Shown: positions 12,453 to 14,915 of the stretch, piece by piece
Layout of the letters: each line of letters starts with the position of its first letter
Numbering within the stretch: the first letter of the stretch is position 1
Origin: an uncultured Acetatifactor sp.
GTDB lineage: Bacteria; Bacillota; Clostridia; Lachnospirales; Lachnospiraceae
Assembly (NCBI GenBank): GCA_934394515.1
Contig: CAKRRU010000064.1
Location: 1 to 14,915, forward strand
Direction of reading: 5' to 3'
DNA length: 14,915 bases
Made by a program: the position numbers and the translations under genes
The notes under the pieces: model-generated
What the model saw: only the letters and a program-made list of their open reading frames with translations
The model's database searches: none
Told to the model about the DNA's origin: nothing

Positions 12453-13072
12453 GCCTGTACACCTAAGATTTTTGCAAACAGCTGCGCACCTTCCTGTGCC
12501 TGATAGATATTGATCCCGTCAATATCCGTGCTGTGATTGGCAAATGCCGGGTACAGGAACCCGGCTTCCGGTTTTCCTGCTTCATACTCTCCGCTGACCG
12601 GACTGACCGTGCCGATCAGAAATTGATAGACTTCCTCGGATTCCCACTGGTTCTCCTTATCCTTCCCCTTGGTCGGCACATCATAACTGCCGAAGAAAAG
12701 GTAGATTGCATAAGGATATCCCGGCTGATATCTCTCTCCGATATATTCATACAGAGCATACAGCAGCGCATCATTTTTCAATTCGCACTGGCGCAGTGCC
12801 TCCAACAGCTGCATAACGCTGCCCGGTTTCCGCGCCCCCTGATTCAGACGGTAATTTTTCAGATTCACATTTGTATCGGAATAAGGTACCGCCTTGGCAA
12901 TATTCAGATTCTTCTCTTTTTCACTTCCGGACAATTTCAGAAAATGGGTATTAAAGGTACCGTCGATAAATCCTTCTTCATCCATATATGCTCCTGCGAT
13001 TCTGGAAAAGCAATTGCGGGATACGGTCATTCTTCTGGTCAGTTCCAGCATGTCTTCTCTGTCTATGTGCAT
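12449..13072 (-). CDS. DUF4317 family protein, short form
   Basis: This 207-residue protein resembles DUF4317 proteins of Clostridia. Shared segments are the N-terminal helix ending NCFSRIAGAYMDEEG (about 20-34), LLYALYEYIGERYQ, the YDVPTKGKD segment, EEVYQFLIGTVSPV and the C-terminal GFLYPAFANHSTDIDGINIYQ (about 171-191). Family members I know of are nearly twice as long (about 380 aa); here the start and end motifs are both present with a shorter middle, so this looks like a compact variant, not a truncation. No function is established for the family. There are no membrane segments or signal peptide, so it is probably cytoplasmic. ATG 13072 matches the usual N terminus and has AAAGGTG about 11 nt upstream; GTG 13084 is the alternative. 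Confidence 0.8.
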   Translation of the reverse strand: MHIDREDMLELTRRMTVSRNCFSRIAGAYMDEEGFIDGTFNTHFLKLSGSEKEKNLNIAKAVPYSDTNVNLKNYRLNQGARKPGSVMQLLEALRQCELKNDALLYALYEYIGERYQPGYPYAIYLFFGSYDVPTKGKDKENQWESEEVYQFLIGTVSPVSGEYEAGKPEAGFLYPAFANHSTDIDGINIYQAQEGAQLFAKILGVQA

Positions 13073-13114
13073 CTTACTTACCACACCTTTCGTTTCTTCC
13101 GCAAATATCTTCTT

Positions 13115-13151
13115 TCTATATCCATCTTATAAATATAGCTTAGTGGCAGGC
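13115..13151 (-). promoter_or_regulatory. Likely promoter of the DUF4317 gene
   Basis: On the minus strand TTGCCT is followed after 16 nt by TATAAG, about 55 nt upstream of the start codon. The spacing is slightly short and the -35 imperfect, so this is tentative. Confidence 0.4.
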
Positions 13152-13173
13152 AATGGTCTGCAACACCATTACC
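13149..13173 (-). other. Hairpin between the histidine phosphatase and DUF4317 genes
   Basis: GGTAATGGT and ACCATTGCC pair over 9 bp with one G-U and a 7-nt loop, about 30 bp past the phosphatase stop. No U-tract follows, so it is at best a 3'-stabilising hairpin or a weak terminator. Confidence 0.4.
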
Positions 13174-13201
13174 TTCCTATACAATCCGCAATCTTTCAGA
13201 C

Positions 13202-13819
13202 TTATAACAATTTACTCTTAGCGTTTGTACTTGTTCCGTCCATGTACTCCAGAAGTGAAAGTTTCCCATTCCGGCACTCCAACACTGCTGTCGCACAGTT
13301 TCCCATATGAACATGCCAGAAATCTTCCACCGGGATATTCATCACCGGATTCAGAATACTCCGGTTTACACCACCATGCGCCACTACCAATACAGTTTCA
13401 TACGTTCCCTCCAGCGGCAGCAATACCTGTTTCACAAATTCTCCGCTTCTGGCATAGAGCTGCGCAAAGCTCTCCGCCCCTTCCGGTGCAATATAACTGC
13501 CCGGATCGGAAAACGGCTCTCCTGTCCCCTTGGGAATCGTCCGGATATCAACCCCTTCGCAAGGTCCGAAATTGATCTCTTTTAAACGTTCATCTGTCGT
13601 TAACGTAATTCTGCGCTCCCCTATGATTGTCTCCGCGGTATGCACCGCCCGGATCAAGGGCGAACAAAAGGCGATCTCAAACGGAACCTCTTTTAATCTC
13701 TCTGCCGCTTCCGCCGCTTGTGCCAATCCCTGTTCATTCAGGTCAATATCCGTCTGTCCCTGAATCTTCCCTGCCTGATTCCAGGCGGTTTCACCGTGTC
13801 TTACCAAATAGATCTTCAT
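13202..13819 (-). CDS. Histidine phosphatase (phosphoglycerate mutase-like) family protein
   Basis: This 205-residue cytoplasmic enzyme belongs to the cofactor-dependent mutase-like branch. The catalytic RHGET is at 7-11 (H8 becomes phosphorylated), followed by the phosphate-pocket SPLIRAVHTAE (53-63, R57), an acidic E81 in LKEINFGPCEG, and the second catalytic His in VAHGG (H148). Members act as broad phosphatases (PhoE-like), alpha-ribazole phosphatase (CobC) or mutases; the short length and lack of mutase insertions favour a phosphatase. No cobalamin genes are nearby to support CobC. ATG 13819 has GAGGAT 9 nt upstream. It is transcribed from its own promoter, downstream of pnp. Confidence 0.93.
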   Translation of the reverse strand: MKIYLVRHGETAWNQAGKIQGQTDIDLNEQGLAQAAEAAERLKEVPFEIAFCSPLIRAVHTAETIIGERRITLTTDERLKEINFGPCEGVDIRTIPKGTGEPFSDPGSYIAPEGAESFAQLYARSGEFVKQVLLPLEGTYETVLVVAHGGVNRSILNPVMNIPVEDFWHVHMGNCATAVLECRNGKLSLLEYMDGTSTNAKSKLL

Positions 13820-13879
13820 GTATCTTTATCCTCATTTATCCGATTACTTCTTCGTATTTCATCCACATTCATCTGTACC

Positions 13880-13909
13880 AAAATACTACGGTTTCCACTA
13901 TTCTGTCAA
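13880..13909 (-). promoter_or_regulatory. Promoter of the histidine phosphatase gene
   Basis: A perfect TTGACA (13904-13909) and TATTTT (13880-13885) are 18 nt apart on the minus strand, about 60 nt upstream of the start codon. The rest of the 13820-14133 gap holds only the pnp terminator; I see no other gene there. Confidence 0.6.
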
Positions 13910-13992
13910 CCGATGACCACGTAATAAAGGCAACATTTTCCCACAGGTATCAGCGTCGTGCCCCCCAACAGCATCATTTACATAAACGCATT

Positions 13993-14031
13993 AAAAATCC
14001 GCTGCATGGTGCGTTTTCCATACAGCGGATT
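13993..14031 (-). terminator. Intrinsic terminator of pnp
   Basis: AATCCGCTGTATGG (14018-14031 on the minus strand) and CCATGCAGCGGATT (13996-14009) pair over 14 bp with one G-U around an 8-nt loop, then a T run. It is about 100 bp past the pnp stop. Confidence 0.93.
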
Positions 14032-14133
14032 CCTATTTGATTATGTGATACTATTACGCAATAAGTGATTCCTGCAGACTTTGTCTCCTCTCGAAATCAT
14101 AACAGCCATATATAATCCGGGCTATCGCCCTGC

Positions 14134-14915
14134 TTACTGCTGTGCAACATCCTTCATAGAGAAGCTGATTCTGCCCATCTTATCCTTGCCCAGGCATACT
14201 ACAGTCACTACATCGCCCAGAGTCAGGACATCTTCTACACGGTTGATTCTCTCCTTGGCGATCTTGGAGATGTGTACCATGCCTTCCTTACCGGGTGCGA
14301 ACTCGATGAATGCACCGAATTCCTTGATGCTTACAACTTTGCCCTTGAAGATCTGACCTTCTTCGAAGTCAGTGGTGATGATCTTCACCATATCCAGAGC
14401 CTTGTCCATCATTTCCTTATCGGTACCGCAGATAGATACCTTACCGTCATCGGTAATATCGATTTTCACGCCGGTACGTGCAATGATCTCATTGATGGTC
14501 TTACCACGCTGACCTACGACATCACCGATTCTGTCGGGATCGATCTGGATGGAGATGATCTTGGGAGCATATTTGCCAACCTCTGCTCTGGGAGCGGAGA
14601 TTGCAGGCTTCATGCAGGTATCCATGATGAACAGTCTTGCATCACGGCATCTTGCGATCGCACCCTCAACAATAGGTCTGGTCAGACCGTGGATCTTGAT
14701 ATCCATCTGGATCGCAGTAATACCTTCGGTAGTACCGGTTACCTTAAAGTCCATATCTCCGAAGAAATCTTCCAGTCCCTGGATATCGGTCAGCAGCACG
14801 AAATCATCGTCGGTCTCACCGGTTACCAGACCACAGGAAATACCTGCTACCATCTTCTTGATGGGTACACCTGCTGCCATCAGGGACATGCAGGAAGCAC
14901 AGGTGGAAGCCATGG
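14134..14915 (-). CDS. pnp: Polyribonucleotide nucleotidyltransferase, 5' part missing
   Basis: The visible 260 codons are the C-terminal third of PNPase, the phosphorolytic 3'-5' exoribonuclease of RNA decay; the gene continues beyond the right edge. Parts in order: the end of the second RNase PH-like core domain (ASTCASCMSLMAAGVPIKK, GISCGLV, TDIQGLEDFFGDMDFKVTGT, ITAIQMDIK), the KH domain (IDPDRIGDVVGQRGKTINEI, with the G-x-x-G loop in GQRG) and the S1 domain (GQIFKGKVVSIKEFGAFIEF through DKMGRISFSMKD). All agree with normal PNPase. The protein ends right after S1, with no long tail. The apparent ATG at 14913 is internal to the core domain and is not the start. A strong terminator follows. 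Confidence 0.97.
   Translation of the reverse strand, partial: MASTCASCMSLMAAGVPIKKMVAGISCGLVTGETDDDFVLLTDIQGLEDFFGDMDFKVTGTTEGITAIQMDIKIHGLTRPIVEGAIARCRDARLFIMDTCMKPAISAPRAEVGKYAPKIISIQIDPDRIGDVVGQRGKTINEIIARTGVKIDITDDGKVSICGTDKEMMDKALDMVKIITTDFEEGQIFKGKVVSIKEFGAFIEFAPGKEGMVHISKIAKERINRVEDVLTLGDVVTVVCLGKDKMGRISFSMKDVAQQ

Noticed and set aside
14032..14133. A 23-codon frame between pnp and its terminator (MAVMISRGDK)
   Set aside because: No ribosome site at a usable distance; it lies in the 3' untranslated region of pnp.

Overview
The window looks like core chromosome of an anaerobic Firmicute, most likely a Lachnospiraceae-type Clostridia. This is inferred from the gene families present: an oxygen-sensitive class III ribonucleotide reductase, a DUF4317 protein, a HAAS/DUF1700 membrane protein, an HPr-like protein without the catalytic His, a Na+-decarboxylase beta/gamma pair, and a small Asn-rich gene behind a sporulation-type promoter. 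All convincing protein genes are on the minus strand. I see no mobile element, CRISPR array or phage gene.

Layout, left to right (transcription runs right to left). 1-333: tRNA-Arg(UCU), cut by the window edge, and tRNA-Pro(UGG), each with a consensus sigma-A promoter. 355-3804: a four-gene operon for a THUMP RNA methyltransferase, a membrane-anchored amidase-fold protein that has lost its catalytic residues, RdgB and a YfcE-type phosphoesterase. 3807-4078: a 52-residue Asn/Gln-rich protein with a sigma-G-like promoter and its own terminator. 4114-4245: a candidate C-rich small RNA on the plus strand. 4264-4822: a DUF1700 protein. 4870-6563: a transcription unit with a yybP-ykoY (Mn2+)-type riboswitch, an OadB-type beta subunit and a 45-residue OadG-type subunit. 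6587-6755: tRNA-Arg(ACG) with promoter and terminator. 6774-8087: an HPr-like protein and pyrF. 8184-10751: nrdD, a class III ribonucleotide reductase with a fused glutaredoxin-like tail, behind a promoter carrying two NrdR-box-like sites. 10789-12218: a MATE exporter whose 5' region holds three tandem hairpins. 12314-12452: a consensus promoter and terminator enclosing about 100 nt with no ORF, either a small RNA or an attenuated leader for the MATE gene. 12449-13819: a DUF4317 protein and a histidine phosphatase. 13993-14915: the 3' part of pnp with its terminator.

The genes are mostly housekeeping: nucleotide synthesis and clean-up (nrdD, pyrF, rdgB), RNA modification and turnover (methyltransferase, pnp), tRNAs and transport. 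The items most worth following are regulatory or RNA-level: the C-rich sRNA candidate, the orphan promoter-terminator unit at 12.3-12.45 kb, the riboswitch on an orphan decarboxylase beta/gamma pair, the catalytically dead amidase, and the putative forespore Asn-rich peptide. All calls come from reading the sequence; no database search or folding program was run.
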